A DNA stretch of 64,000 nt from Anastrepha obliqua (lineage: Eukaryota > Arthropoda > Insecta > Diptera > Tephritidae): assembly GCF_027943255.1 (NCBI RefSeq), contig NC_072897.1:45854044-45918043 (forward strand), read 5' to 3'. The translations under genes were made by a program, and so were the position numbers. Shown here piece by piece: positions 33,441-46,802 of the stretch (the stretch's first letter is position 1; each line of letters begins with the position of its first letter). The notes under the pieces are model-generated. The model did not search any database and had not been told where the DNA came from. It worked only from the letters and a program-made list of their open reading frames with translations.

Positions 33441-35655
33441 GAATTTTTGTGGAGAAAATCTGTTAAGAAATTCATAAGGACCCGTTTGTAAAACTGATCG
33501 AAGCAATACAATACACTTATAAACCGTAATTTTTGGCTTTTAATTACTTTATTACTTTTTGTGATACGCTTAATATTATATCATTGTTTTCAAGTTTCGA
33601 TGAGTGGTATGTTTTTATTTTCAAAAATATTTCTTAATTTTAAATTACAGCAAAAAATACTGCAGTTTTACAATCAACCCTCCACTGAACATCTCTGCAT
33701 ACGAACTTCGTTTTTATTTCAGGTGTACGGCAACACCAACTTTTCGCTAAATTACAGAAATTTAACATTAAATTACTTAAAAACTATAAGGCTCCGGAGG
33801 GTGCGATTTTCGGGGACTTTTTACCCCGGGCCCGAAGTTCTCAGAGGGCCCCGGGTTCGAGATTATACGTATTTATATGAATTAGACATAAGTGTTAAGG
33901 GCGCCATTTTCAATTTTCCCACGGGGCCCGGATATGCTCTTTACGGCCCTGAATACACTCATTAATATGTCTTTCTGTACTAAATATTATAACCTAAGTA
34001 TATTAATTTCTTTTGTCTAGTCGACGGCCCTGACATCCAGTACTTTAGGTTTAAGTGTAGCAAGTATTTATAATTGTTTCTCTTTATATACCTAAATGAA
34101 TATAAAAAATAATTTATTTAAATATTTATATCGCAATAGAGTAGATCATTTTATACCTACCATACAGTACCATTAAACATTCTATACAGTTAGAGGGTCT
34201 TATATTATTAATAGATAATAATATTTGGTGAACCGTCAATTTTTGTCATGGCAAGTGCCGACATCTAAATGCGCTACAGAATGGCGACAGTCGTGGCGAA
34301 TGGTGATTGTTTTCGCTGCTATATGTCAAGTGCGCGTAGAAGCATACACTAATGATGTAATGTAAACAAAAGCCGTCGTTAGCTTAAAACAGGTTTACGT
34401 CCTCGAAATTTCGTACTATTGAAAATTTAAAATCCATTCTTTGATACTAATTAAGATATATCTTCACGCATGGGATTATCCAATTAACAAAAACTGTACG
34501 AAATAAGTAATATATGTAGCCGTGAAGTTAGAAATTTACTTTTAAACCAGATAGCTGTTTCCTTTTTTGCTGTAGCATATCTATGTTTACATATACATTT
34601 TTCTGTGCGCTCGGCGCAGAATTTGCTTGTCTGGTTCGTAGTGTCTTCTTCGCGGGCACAAATAAAATATTTTAATGTCCGAAACATAGACGTATTTGGA
34701 TTGTAGAAATGCTTCAGAAAAAACGTTTTTAAACCTCATTTTAGATTTAATTTCATTGGAAATATAAAAACCAGTTTATTTTTTCAAAATTCATTCATTT
34801 TTGCCAACTGTTTATATTGAGCGTTTACTCTTTGTGTTTACGTGCAAAGTCATCATTGGTCGCCTTTATTACTTGGCACAATGATTTGCGTATCTTTCTG
34901 AGTAAGTTCTTATATTACCACGGAGTCGACCCAAGTTGCGTTGAAATTCGAATTAAATACGATCCAATACGAAAACATTTCTTGGTTCATCGAATCTTTT
35001 CAACGGCTCAGGAGCAGTGCTTTCGCAGAAGCACTAGGACAAAAAAGTCTAATAATTGAGTCCTATGTTTTCTACACTCACCAGTAATCCAGCTAGTTGT
35101 AGATAAAACTCATTTATCAATTATCAGTCTCTTAATTCCAAATTTTTCTGGTTCCGATTTAAACAAATTTCATGCCAGTACTGGCACCTCCTATGCAAAA
35201 TAATTTTTGTTCGAGGTTGTGACTCTTTGGGATTACTTACTCTATGGTTTAAGCCTCGTCTATTGATGCACCAATACATCGCTATGATTACAGCATTTGG
35301 TCTAAGTATGTATATACATACATACTGGTGAATACATTTACTTGGAAAACGCTATATCCAAGTCTATTAAATGAAGTCAACAATTGATTAATGTTTGCAT
35401 GATTTTTATAGTATTCATTTTATATGTAGCCTCGAATCACAAGTCAGTAAGATTAGATTAGCGGATTTATGACATAGTTATACTAGCTCATTGTAAGCTT
35501 AAAATTATTTCATATCACTTACGTATGAACTGTTTCCATACACCTACATAACAATATAATATTCACTGTTATTGCTAACTAATTAACTATCTAAAGTCTC
35601 TCAATCAGTCGCAACCGAACTTTTAACCCGTACGGTCGCATTTTTTCCGCTTGTG
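33441..35655. other. No gene seen; 2.2-kb unassigned stretch
   Basis: The longest part of the window not explained by a mobile element. A GC-rich patch at 33790-33950 contains several ggcccg/cgggcc motifs (ccccgggcccgaagttctca, gagggccccgggttcgag), perhaps a fragment of an unknown repeat. Frames of up to 134 codons show no domain. Nothing else is recognised. Confidence 0.4.
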
Positions 35656-35659
35656 TTAC

Positions 35660-38600
35660 TTTGTATTTCTGAAGAGTCCCTGTAGGTACTCGAGGAAAAG
35701 AAGAACAAACTGCGCTTTGGCCTCAGGACGGCTAAACTTACGATCTTCCACGCGTGTGGTGCTCCGGATGGCGAACTGGACGGAATAGTTGAAGTAGCAA
35801 ATCACCTCGGCGAGCTTCGGCTGCCTGCGACGGACGAAGTTCCCGACGCCAAGAGCTGTATGAAATCCCCGAAGCTCGGCCATGAAACAGGCTGAGGTGA
35901 GCATCCTTTAACAAAGAAATGTTAAGGGTAGCTCAAATTATCCTTCGCCACGCTAGTTTAGCCACCGATAACCTCTGTGTCATCCTCAGGGAGGAATGCA
36001 TAGATATCTGCCTGATCCTACAGCCCTGAAATCGGCAGTCTAAGACCAAGGGCCTCCAGACCAGACACTATGATCTTTTTTATGTCTAGTCGGAAGGTAA
36101 GCCTAGGGCTTGTATCCTCGTTAGGAATACTATTAATGCCTTTCTGACTTCTCATTTCAGCTCACCACATGTGACAGTAGTCCATGTAGGTAGAAGCATC
36201 TAGTAGCCGCTGCTACTGTTTGGTTTCTGCATACATGGCCCATGAAAATGCAGCACCTCCTGAGGAAGTGGGGCATTTGGTGGACTCATCTTCATTTAAT
36301 AAAGAGGCCATCTTCATCGGCTGCGACGCCAATGCGAGACATTCCATTTGGGGAAGCAGCGAGATAAATAATCGAGGTGAGTATTTTTTTTTATTTCATT
36401 ATAAGTCGAAATCTCCGTATTTGGAACAAGGGCAACACCCTCATGTTTGTATTTCTAGCATCGGAAATATCAAACGGTTGGGAGGAGGTTATTGATATCA
36501 CTCTTTCCTGCCATTAGGTTTGATAATTGGAAGGTTTCTCAGAGAAAATCCTTTTCGGATCTCAGGTTGATCCTTTTCGTAATCAATTTCGCACGGCAAA
36601 CCATATCTCCCCACAGATCCATAAAAGAACCGACTGGTCTCTATTCAATAGGGTTTTCAATAATAAATTGAACAGACGAACTTATTCCTACTCATCCACT
36701 GATGAACTGGACAAGCCGGTGGAACACTTGCTGCGATCCTATCAGAGGCCTTGAAAGTGGATTTTCCAGTATTTTTTAGCAAGAAAGACTTTCCTCCCTG
36801 GTGCAGGAAAACGCTGACTGAGTTGAAAAAGAAGGTTAGGACGGTTTTTAATGAATACCAAACTAAAAACTTTAAAAATTACCGTGTAATTTTGAAAGAA
36901 TACAAAAAAGCCATTAAATATGCGAAACGCAACTCCTGGAAGGAGTACTGCAAGTCCATTGAATCCGTGAAGGATTCAGCCAAGCTTAGCAAGATCCTTT
37001 CGAGATACCACTCCTGCAGAACTCTTGTTAAAAGGGAGGACGGGGAGTGGGCTGAATCTGCAGAAGAATCTTTGATTATCCTGGTAAATAACGACTTTGC
37101 GGAAAATTCTATTACCCGACGTGACATTGTCGACACGAGCCGACAGGTAGGGCTACTCGAAGTTTCCCTGTAATCTATCCTGTCAGTTGACAGAATCACG
37201 TGGGTAATAAATAGTTTTTCTCCTTTTAAATCTCCTGGTTCTGACGATATCTTGCCTGTGATGCTTCAGAAAACAAGTACCTCGGTGGTTCCTGCCCTGC
37301 AAGAAATCTACTTGGCGTGTATCGCTCTTAATCACGTTCCCGCCAACTGGAAGAAAACGAGGGTTGTTTTCATACCGAAGGCAGGTAGGAGGAGTTACGA
37401 CTCGGCCAAAGACTTAAGGCTTATAAATCTTACCTCATTTATCCTAAAAATGTTTGAAAAATTAATTGATTACGATATCCGAGAGCACATCGAATCTAAA
37501 TTATCTACAGCGCAACAAGGTTACCTGAAAGAAAAATCCACGGAATCAGCCTTACACGAGGTCGTTGGGACTGTGGGAAAATCTCTGGAAGGCACAAAAT
37601 TCACTTTGGCGGCCTTCCTAGATATAGAAGGTGCTTTTAATAACATCATGGCGGAGTCAATTACTACTGCGTTAGATAGGCTATAGGTGGAAAGACCTAT
37701 ATGTCTCTGGATCTCGTCCCTGCTTGGCTGCAGGGAAGTTAATGCAGTCGCAAGTGGGGCTAAAGTCTCTAGATTCGTTCAGAGGGGGACGCCGCAGGTT
37801 GGTGTCCTTTCGCCCCTATTTTGGCTAGTTGATATTGCCGAAGTTCTGATAATGCTAGATAAGGGTGGGGTTAAGGTAGTAGCATACGCCGACGACTTGG
37901 TCCTGATGGTATCTAGATCGTTTCCCTCAGTTATGGCTGAGATTTTGGAAAGGCTACTAGCTGTACTCAGTCGCTGGGCTGCCACTTGCGGCCTCCGAGT
38001 CAACTCTGACAAAACGGAACTGGTGCTATTTACCAGAAAATATAAACCTCCATTCCTTTCACTTCCCAAACTAAACAACCAAGTTCTCCCGCTTTCATCG
38101 GGAGTTAGGTATCTTGGAGTGATGCTTGACTTCAAACTCCAGTGGAAGCTACGCATTGAAAATCTGGTAAAGAAGGCCTTCTACTCCTGCAAATCTATGT
38201 TCGGTAAAAAATGGTGACTCAACCAACATTTGTTAGATGCCTGATTTGGTGGGAAGCGCTTCGGAAGGTCTATTATATCACTAAACTGGGGAGGGTGTAA
38301 AGGACTGCAAGCCTTGGCATCACCGGAGCATATAAAACTTGCCCCAGTTGTGCCCTGAATGTCGTTTTGCACTTACTTCCCATCGAATTTTCCATCATTT
38401 CCATCGCAGCTCAAAGTGCAATCAGGTTAAAAGAGGTTGGCCTCTAGAGGGGATATGGTAGCATTTTTGGGCAGTTAACACCGTATTTCTCCGAACTTCG
38501 AACAGATCTCTCTATCTGCAAAGTAGAGTTTGAGGGTCGTCCTAGTGCAATCTTTTCAAATAGGCAGGATTAGATCGGGGGAAATTCTGCACCGAAACTT

Positions 38601-39410
38601 GCACCTCTGTCTTCACTGAAGGTTCCAAGATGGACTCGGGAGTCGGAGCAGCGGTTTTCTCTGAATCAGCCAATTTATATATCTCCTTTTAACTGCAGAA
38701 CACTGCTAGTGTTTTTCATGTTGTGTTTCATGCTTAGGGTACGCGGGAGCGAGGGAGATATTAACATTTTTTCCGATAGCGAAGCTGCGATTAAGACTCT
38801 AACGACGCCTAGTGCAGAACGAAATTAGTAAATCCCTGTAATGAGGAGATCAAATCTCTTGGGTGTGCAGGTAACATTTCTCTGATCTAGGTTCCAGGGC
38901 TTAGGAATATAGAGGGAAATAAAATGGCTGATGAGGTTGCCAAAAAGGGGACTTGGCCACAGATACCTCCTACCCGGTCATCGGCATCCCCTAACAGTTG
39001 TTAAAGAGGCACTGCACAAATTATTTCTCAGGAAAGCGCAGAAAAGATGGAGCGCCATTTCTTCATGTGCCATTTCGAAAACCCTTTGGCCCTAATACGA
39101 TATAGATAGGACTTAGAAAGTCCGTTGGACTGCTCGTTATTCAATTTCCAAACTCGTAGCCGTGTTTACCGGTCACTGGATGATCGGCACACACGCGGAA
39201 AAGCTAGGGTTACCATTTAACCCCCGTTTCAGATGCTGTGGGGACCTTTCAGAGAAGAAGACTGTAGAGAATTTTCTCTGTAAATGTCCGGGTTTGGCAG
39301 CTAGATGACTAAGGTCACTGGGAGCACCTTTCTTCGACAGTCTGGGGCAGTACGCCAACCTAAATCCAATCAATATACTCCAATCCCTTGCGCTGCAAAA
39401 ATTGTTATCT
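35660..39410 (+). mobile_element. LOA-like non-LTR retrotransposon, copy B
   Basis: The longest copy of the family also found at 15165-16790 and 44976-46695. It begins in the ORF1 end (35660-35900, KNKLRFGLRTAKLTIFHACG and following) and runs through ORF2 to a Cys-rich C-terminus near 39330. It is followed immediately by a different non-LTR element. Confidence 0.85.
35919..39330 (+). pseudogene. LOA-like ORF2 with endonuclease, RT and RNase H remnants
   Basis: The start ATG at 35919 gives MLRVAQIILRHASLATDNLC. Endonuclease remnant: FIGCDANARHSIWGSSEINN (about 36313). RT: PANWKKTRVVFIPKAGRRSY, NLTSFILKMFEKLIDYDIRE, AAFLDIEGAFNNIM (about 37611), GTPQVGVLSPLFW (motif B with V for the second G) and VVAYADDLVLMV (about 37879). 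RNase H remnant near 38630-38950: DSGVGAAVFSES and NIEGNKMADEVAKKG. Stops occur at 37684 (TAG) and many places after 38215. The RT box is intact in this copy but the gene is heavily broken. Confidence 0.85.
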
Positions 39411-39419
39411 GTTAGGTTA

Positions 39420-41880
39420 CACAGCCAAACGCTGAAGCAATACTCCAGCTTGCGTAGTTTTGCAACCTCTCTCCCATTCACCCCTCCCTGCAGAATGCTC
39501 TAGAGTAAACTGTGCCAACTGCGCAGGTGAACATCCCTCATCATCGAATACTTGCCCCAAGTTCATTGAGTCAAAATAATTACTAAAAATTAAAACTGTA
39601 CGTAAATATACAATAAGAGAAGCCATCACCTCTTACAAAAAAAACTTCCCAGCACATTTGCCATCTCCTGTTTCGCGCGAGTGGCAAATACCGCTATAAA
39701 CTACGAGAACACTTCCAATATAAAAAACCCAATGGTTTTTCTGCCCTCCCTCTTTCGGCAGAGTGACTAATACACCTTCCCACAACGATAATATATCTAA
39801 TGTAAACAAAATTAATAGCATAGAAATTCAAACCCCAACACAAATTCCACAAAAGCATCCTCCAAGAAGAATTCATTATCCCATGAAGAACTTCTTGAAA
39901 ACTCAAAGTAGACTGCTCTTCCCACCTCTCACCCCTTGAATCCTTCCCTTTCTCCTGCTTTCTCACCAATTTCTCTCAATCCATCAAACTGCGTTATTCT
40001 TAATGACGGTTCCACCACCCAGAGTACTTTTTCACATGTTGACCTCTCTCTCTGCTCTGCATCACTCCAAAACCGATTGGCACCGTATCGATGACTTACA
40101 CGGTAGCGATCACTTTCCCATGCAAATTAAAATCTCCTCTCGCCAACCCTCACCCCTCCATAAACCCAAAACATTCTTCAAAACAGACTTAGCGGACTGG
40201 ACCAAATATCAAAGCTACTGCCTTCTCTACTCCGAATCCTTCCCTTTTTCATCCAACACCAACCAGGAAACCTCCAGAATACAAAAAATAACTCGTACCG
40301 CAGCTAACCAATCTATCCCTCAATCCTCCGTCAAACACTCAAACCATTCCCTCTCTGGTGGAACAGCGAACTCTCGGCACTAAGGCTAAATAAACAACGA
40401 ACATGGCAACTATTTAAACGAAACCGCTCACCAAGAAATCTTGTCGCCTATGAAAAAGCAAACTCTCTTTTCAGACGCAAAGCCAAAATTGACAAACCAA
40501 ACCGAAAAAAATTGGGCTAATATAAAAAGGCTATCTAGTTTGCCCTCTTTTTCCCCCATTTCTTCCTAAAATACCTAGAGAAAATCTACTACATCCTTAA
40601 GACATAGCCCTAGAATTCGCGAATAATTTCAGTAACTCCTCCTCTGATACCAATTTCACCTCACTCGAATTTGAAAAGGCCTTCGATCGTATTTGTATAC
40701 AGGTCATCCTAAGGCAACTCATCAGATGGAAGGTTGGGCCTCGCACGAAAAATGAAAGCTATTACTTTTTAATATTTCCTCCCCCACTCTACCTCTTGAT
40801 AACGGCACTCCTCAGGGCTCACCCCTTTCGGTCATTCTCTCCACCATAGCATTTGACGAAATACGCACTATCCTGTCTAACTTCTCCAATATCCGGCATC
40901 AAACATATGCCGGTGACATTCTCTCAAAATTGTCTGACCTTAACTCATCTTCCGGCGCTTCTATTCCCTATACTAAATCCAAGTTATTTGTAAAAAACAT
41001 AATTGTAGTTTCCCAATACTCACATTCAACAATACAAATATTCCATGCTCACATACTCTCAAATTTCTTGGAATTATATTACACAGCAAGTACTCATTTA
41101 TCCTTTCTGTCATCAACAACGCTTTTGAATTCTACGGTCATCATACAAAAAATAATCTAAAAATGCTTGCGGCGCCATATCACACTGATATTCACAGAGC
41201 GCTAAAATACATCATTTGTACCGATAGCGAATCCTGCTTTCACGCCATCAATCATTGCAATAACACCAATAACATCATCAGCTGCATTAGAGACAATCTC
41301 ATCTCCTACCCAAATAAGATAAAGATAATGTGGGTACCAAGCCACACCGGCATCGACGGCAATACCTAAGCAGACAAAATGGCCAAAGACACCACTTTCA
41401 TCCCGACAGTCACATGTAGCCTCTTAATCAAGAGCGACATATATCGCCTAGTTAACCAAAAAAGACTTCACTACCCTTCATCCATACCAACAATCATGCT
41501 CACACCTTTTATACGCCTCCGAATCGCACACACCATACTCACACATGCTCATCTTCTAGAAAGGGGCCGGGCCAACCAATGTCCCTTCTGTAATGCTTCA
41601 ACAAGCGTTCTCCATCTAATTGCTTTTTGCCCTGGCCAAAAGGCAACCGATTTTCGTTGGAACTGACCCCGCCGCACTTCTTATGAACCCGTCTGAAAAA
41701 AACATAAGAACAATGTATGGATTCCTAAAAGACGCCGACCTACTCCGAAAGATTTAAAACCGTTGATACTTCCCGGACAGCTGATAGCCTCTGATGCAAG
41801 TGCTGCATGACAACTCCAGTTTATATAATATTTATTAACATTGTGTAAGCTTTATTAAAATATAAAACAAGTCTCTCAAA
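39420..41880 (+). pseudogene. I/Jockey-superfamily non-LTR retrotransposon, degenerate
   Basis: Different from the LOA-like element to its left. ORF1 ends with a zinc knuckle-like NCANCAGEHPSSSNTCPKF (about 39507-39563). ORF2 fragments include endonuclease LHGSDHFPMQIKIS (about 40098), RT pieces around 40660-40930 with PLDNGTPQGSPLSVILSTIA-like order across frames, RNase H IICTDSESCFHAINHCNNTN (about 41215) and IMWVPSHTGIDGNT (about 41327), and a Cys-rich CPFCNASTSVLHLIAFCPG (about 41581). Many stops and frameshifts. The 3' end lies somewhere after 41760. Confidence 0.65.
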
Positions 41881-42026
41881 GCAAGAGCCCCGCAGCAGCC
41901 GGGCACGTTAAATATGAATCCAAAATTTAACTGTCTTTAATTTTAAAGTGGACACCTTAGATTATATTTTCTTAGTAATTTTTTTTACGAATTTATATTT
42001 GCTTTTTTAGGATAACTAATAGCATA

Positions 42027-42350
42027 GGCCGCCGTAGCCGAATGAGTTGGTGCGTGATTACCATTCGGAATTCACAGAGAGGTCGTTAGTTCGAATCTCG
42101 GTGAAAGCAAAATTAATAAAAACATTTTTCTAATAGCGGTCGCCCCTCGGCAGGCAATGGCAAACCTCCGAGTGTATTTCTGCCATGAAAAAGCTCCTCA
42201 TAAAAATATCTGCCGTTCGGAATCGGCTTGAAACTGTAGGCCCCTCCATTTGTGGAACAACATCAAGACGCACACCACAAATAGGAGGAAGAGCTCGGCC
42301 AAACATCTAATAGAAGTGTACGCGCCAATTATTTATTTTTTTATTTATTT
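42027..42350 (+). mobile_element. tRNA-derived SINE, copy 1
   Basis: A 324-bp SINE with RNA polymerase III boxes: A-box-like gtagccgaatgagttggtgc (42032-42051) and B-box-like gttcgaatctc (about 42090). A unique body follows (aatagcggtcgcccctcggc, cgttcggaatcggcttgaaa) and an ATTT-rich tail. A 12-bp target-site duplication taatagcatagg flanks it (42017-42028 and 42350-42361, overlapping the first two G). The full tRNA fold is not preserved. It depends on a LINE for movement. Confidence 0.9.
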
Positions 42351-42361
42351 AATAGCATAGG

Positions 42362-43204
42362 TTTGAACTAATTTTTGAATGTTTAACAAATTACTATACC
42401 TGAAAGAGGTTGCACTTAATTTTATGAAAAAAAACTAATTTTGTATTCACTCTCAATAAGAATTAGAATATTTTAAGGAAATGGAATCGAAATGGATGTT
42501 TCTTTTTATTTTAACTGACCGAAGATTGGATATTTTGAAAACATATTCCTCTAGATTTTTTTTTTTGGATAGTACGAAGATACTTGGCCGGATAATTCAC
42601 ATTTCGTGGGAGTTGGCCGTTCTAAAAATGCTACTTGCTAACATGAAAAAAAGATAGAACACGAACTTAAATTCGCCTTGCGTTAAGCTGAAAAGTGAAC
42701 TAGTAGTATTCCAGTATTTTTCGCTGCTCGGTATGTAAGCACAATTGCGGGGGTATAACAATGGGGGATATAACCGCGGGGGTATAACAATGGAACTGAG
42801 GGTACGGCTCAAACCAACCCTTTTGAGGGGTTGGAAATTAAATAACATAGAGCTACAACAACAAAACTATGCACAGCAGAAATCGTGGGAATGGAAAATT
42901 AAAAACTCACAAAGACTTAAATAAAAAGTCCAGTTAAAAGTAAAAAAAAAAAACAATATTGCGTCGTAAGCCTAAACAACAACAAATCCGCGAAAATTTC
43001 TACTTACGCAGTCATGTGGGCATGCATGCGAATGAGGGGTGATGATTATTTTCATGAATTGAAAACATGCTGTCAAACTACGTTTCGGTGTTTATTTCAA
43101 AATTTTTGAAGTTTTCATTATAATAAAAGGTGCAGGTAAGAAGGTTTATGTATTGAACACAAAATCCTGTAAATGGCCGGCTTGTGACGTTAGTTCCTCT
43201 GAAA
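42362..43204. other. No gene seen
   Basis: AT-rich spacer. A local duplication gcgggggtataacaatgg occurs at about 42747 and 42776. Confidence 0.4.
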
Positions 43205-43290
43205 AACAGTTCATCAACGTCTTGTTATATTTTTATTTATATTATATGTATATGTATTTATATATATATTTATTTATATTTATATACATA

Positions 43291-43329
<39 letters not shown>

Positions 43330-43460
43330 GGCTCGTACACCCTTTTTAGGTGTTTGGCCGAGCTCCTCCTTCTATTTGTGCCGTGTGTTTGATGATGTTT
43401 CATGGTAGAAATACACTCGGAAGTTTGCCATTGCCTTCCGAGGGCAGAATACACTCTGAA
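43205..43460 (-). mobile_element. tRNA-derived SINE, 3' part with long TA tail
   Basis: The minus strand keeps the body (gccaaacacctaaaaagggt, gaggaggagctcggcc-like, ctcggaaggcaatggcaaac) and a 110-bp (TA)n-rich tail (43212-43326). The tRNA-like head and about 100 bases of the body are missing. Confidence 0.75.
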
Positions 43461-44236
43461 ATTTTGACTGTCTAATAGCTTTACTGAAACAGCTTTTGAA
43501 ACAAACGCCAACGAGCATTAAACAATATAAGGGGATTTCGAGTGCTCAATAAATAATATTTACTATCTTAAAAAAAATTCTAAGGAAGCTTTTCCTCATC
43601 ACTTACATCATCGCATGAAGTCATCGATAAAAAAAACCTGTTTTGAGGGCTTCTAGGATTATTTGGAGAAACGGTGCATGAAGTATATAGAGCGAAAGTA
43701 TTAGAGCGAAAATAGTGTATTTTCTTTCAATTTCAAAGAAATCTTTTCCACATCCAAGTATTAGCATGCGCCTTTCTTTGAAAGAAACCACAACAGAAAG
43801 AAACAACAAGAAATTGATTTGAAAAAAAAAAATATGTCGCTAATATATGAAACGATGACACCATGGTAACACATTTCAGAGAACATAGCTGTAGGCTCCA
43901 CATTAATATAGTAACTTTAACCAAAACTTACTAATGCGGTGAAAAACCGACAGTCCCAAACAAAAATCTCAATGAATCGACGGGATTAACCCAAACGGAA
44001 ACCGGTATTAGAGGTCCTTATTTATGAACTAGTGTTATGCTTAATTACTTCACTCTTGGGACATATATTAAATTTGTCGTAGTTTATTCTGGAAATGTGG
44101 GAGTTTAATATGCTTTTTGAGGTGCTCGTTCATTCTGTATTTCAGTCTACCCGTAAATCCCAAAAAAACAATATCTTGCCTAGTATAGGTTTTTGAGAAC
44201 CAAGTCATAAATTGGTGTAATATATATTATATATAC
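43461..44236. other. No gene seen
   Basis: AT-rich spacer. No domain or transposon terminus recognised on either strand. Confidence 0.4.
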
Positions 44237-44400
44237 AGTCCGGTTGACTTGATTAGAGGCAATATGGAAAAACACATGGTTATTAAAGCAACCGCATTTG
44301 ATCTAGTAACTAAGAGTTTCTGATGATTCAAGTGAAGAGCGAATTTGACAATGAGTTTCGTGGTAGTTTTACCCCCAGTATGGACAGATTACCATTTTCG
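44237..44400 (+). mobile_element. Tc1-like terminal fragment
   Basis: Starts with cagtccggttgacttgatta, matching the left end of the Tc1-like copy at 60288, and contains ttaaagcaaccgcatttgat, which matches (inverted) the right end of the copy at 51545-53560 near 53500. Only the terminal region is present. Confidence 0.65.
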
Positions 44401-44975
44401 TAACTTGATTTAGCTCTTTTTTCGTTTGTTATTTAGTCTCGTAGTTTTAGTTCTATCTTCATGACATTTTTCTAGCTTGCTCTCATTAAAAGTAATGTTT
44501 ATAATTTTGTAAAATAGAATTTTTTTTTAAAATTAGTTCAATAATTCACTCAGTTTTATTTAGCTGTACTTTTTTTACATCTGGTCGCATTGCCCGCGAT
44601 TGCAGTTGTTGTTGGTGTTCTTCTGCTTTCAGCAGTCAAATCTCTCTCTCGCTACTGCAGTGTTGACAAGCGTTGGATATAAAAATGCACTAAAATGCCC
44701 ATTTAAAGAAAACAAAACACCAAATTTTTAATGAATTACTTAAAGATCTTTGTATGTGTGACAATGTGTTATGGATACGTACAATTTAATGTATGAGTTT
44801 TTTTGTTAAAAGAAACTCTTTTGTTAAAGGAACGACTTATTTGCTATAATTCAGGGTAACTAACAAAATAAGGTACTCTTTTTGTAAAAATGTCGTTATG
44901 GCTTTTTCAGTATTTTCTGGTATTTTTTTGCTTATTTTTACTATGAATTTACTTGATGCCCTGTATCCCACTAAG
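44401..44975. other. No gene seen
   Basis: AT-rich spacer with ctctctctcgct and T runs only. Confidence 0.4.
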
Positions 44976-46695
44976 GATTCAGGACACCTCTAAGAGAGAA
45001 TGCCTCCAGAGGCCAACCTCCTTTAATCTGATCGCACTTTGAGCTGCGGATGACGGAAAAGTCGATGGAAAGTAAGTGAAAAACGACATTCAGGACAGCA
45101 CTGCGGCATGTGTTACATGCTCCGGTGATACCAATGCGTGCATTCCCTCGCACCCTCCCGAGTTTAGTGATATTATAGCCCTTCCGAAGGGCTTCCGAAG
45201 CCAAACCAGGCATTTATACGTTAAAACTGGCAAAACCACTGCGTTGTACATCTACAGTACGAACTGTGGCTTGAGTCACCATTTTTTACCGAACATATAT
45301 TTGCAGGAGTAGAAGGCTATACTGGCCTTCCTTACCCGATTTACCTCTTACCCAATGTGTACCTTCAAGATACCTAACTTCCGACGAGAGCGGGAGAACG
45401 TGGTTGTTTAGTTTGGGAAGTCAAAAGGTGGAGGTTTATTTTTTCTGGTAAATAGCACCAGTTGCGTTTTGTCAGAGTTGACTCGGAGGCCGCAAGTGGT
45501 AGCAAAGCGACTGAGTACAACCAGCGACCTTTCCAAAACCTCAGCCATGATTGAAGAAAACGGGCCCGATACCATTAGGACCAAGTATGCTACTACCTTA
45601 ACCCCACCCTTATTTAGCAACTAGCCAAAGTAGGAGCGAAAGGACACCACCAACTTACCACTGCATTAACTTCCCTGCAGCCAAGCAGCCTATAGGCTAT
45701 CTAACGCAGTGACAAGTGACTTCGCCATGATGTTATTAAAAGCACCCTCTATATTTACGAGGGCCGCCAAAGTGAAATGTTTGCCTTCTAGAGATTTTTC
45801 CACAGTCTCTACGACCTCGTGTAAGGCTGATTCCGTAGATTACCCTTTCAGGTAACCATGTTGCGCTGGCGATAAATTGGATTCGATGTGCTCTCGGGTG
45901 TGATAATCAATCAATTTTTCAAACACTTTTAGGATAAATGAGGTAAGATTTAAAGGCCTAAAGTCTTTAGCCGAGTCGTGACCCCTCCTACCTGCCTTCG
46001 GTATGAAAACAACCCTCGTTTTCTTCCAGTTGGCGGGAACGTGATTATGAGCGATACACGCCAAGTAGATTTCTTGCAGGACAGGAGCCACCGAGGTACT
46101 TGTTTTCTGAAGCATCACAGGCAAGATATCGTCAGAACCAGGAGATTTAAAAGGAGAAAAACTATTTATTACCCACGTGATTCTGTCAACTGACAGGATA
46201 GATTACAGGGAAACTTCGAGTAGCCCTACCTGTCGGCTCGTGTCGACAATGTCACGTGGGGTAATAGAATTTTCCGCAAAGTCGTTATTTACCAGAATAA
46301 TCAAAGATTCTTCTGCAGATTCAGCCCACTCCCCGTCCTCCCTTTTACAAGAGTTCTGCAGGAATGGTATCTCGGATTCAATGGACTTGCAGTACTCCTT
46401 ACAGGAGTTGCCTTTCGCATATTTAATGGCTTTTTTGTATTCTTTCAAAATTACACGGTAATTTTTAAAGTTTTTAGTTTGGTATTCGTTAAAAACCCTC
46501 CTAACCTTCTTTTTCAAGTCGGTCAGCGTCTTGTTGCAACAGTGAGGTAAGTCTTTCTTGCTAAAAGATACTGGGAAAGCAACTTTGAAGGCCTCTGATA
46601 GGATCGCTGCAAGTGTTCCACCTGCTTGTCTAGTTCATCCGTGGATGAGTAGGAAAAAGTTTGCCTGTTCAATTTATTATTGAAAACCCTATTGA
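44976..46695 (-). pseudogene. LOA-like non-LTR fragment C (RT region)
   Basis: On the minus strand: KKKVRRVFNEYQTKNFKNYR (post-endonuclease), then VPANWKKTRVVFIPKAGRRG, NLTSFILKVFEKLIDYHTRE, a degraded AFLDIEGAFN (ALVNIEGAFN), GGVKVVAYLVLMVSG and TCGLRVNSDKTQLVLFTRKN. Relative to copy B, nine bases are missing in frame between VVAY and LVLM, removing exactly the A-D-D of the YADD catalytic box. It also has a stop replacing K in YLKGKSTES and other lesions. The endonuclease and RNase H are absent. The 5' break (46695) falls close to the corresponding position of fragment A. Confidence 0.85.
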
Positions 46696-46802
46696 CACTA
46701 ACTATTGACTAACACACGGATACATTTTGAAGAATACTCAGCCACCATTATGTAGGTACTTTCTGCAACACATCTGATCTAAGTGTACGACATATTTTGC
46801 TA

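Noticed and set aside
33790..33955. GC-rich patch as a CpG island or host promoter
   Set aside because: It is short, built from repeated ggcccg/cgggcc words and has no nearby gene, so it is more like a repeat fragment.
42027..42110. A functional tRNA gene
   Set aside because: The head has A- and B-box-like segments but no complete cloverleaf, and it is part of a SINE with target-site duplication.
43212..43326. Satellite or telomere-like TA array
   Set aside because: It is the tail of a SINE copy read on the minus strand, directly next to the SINE body.
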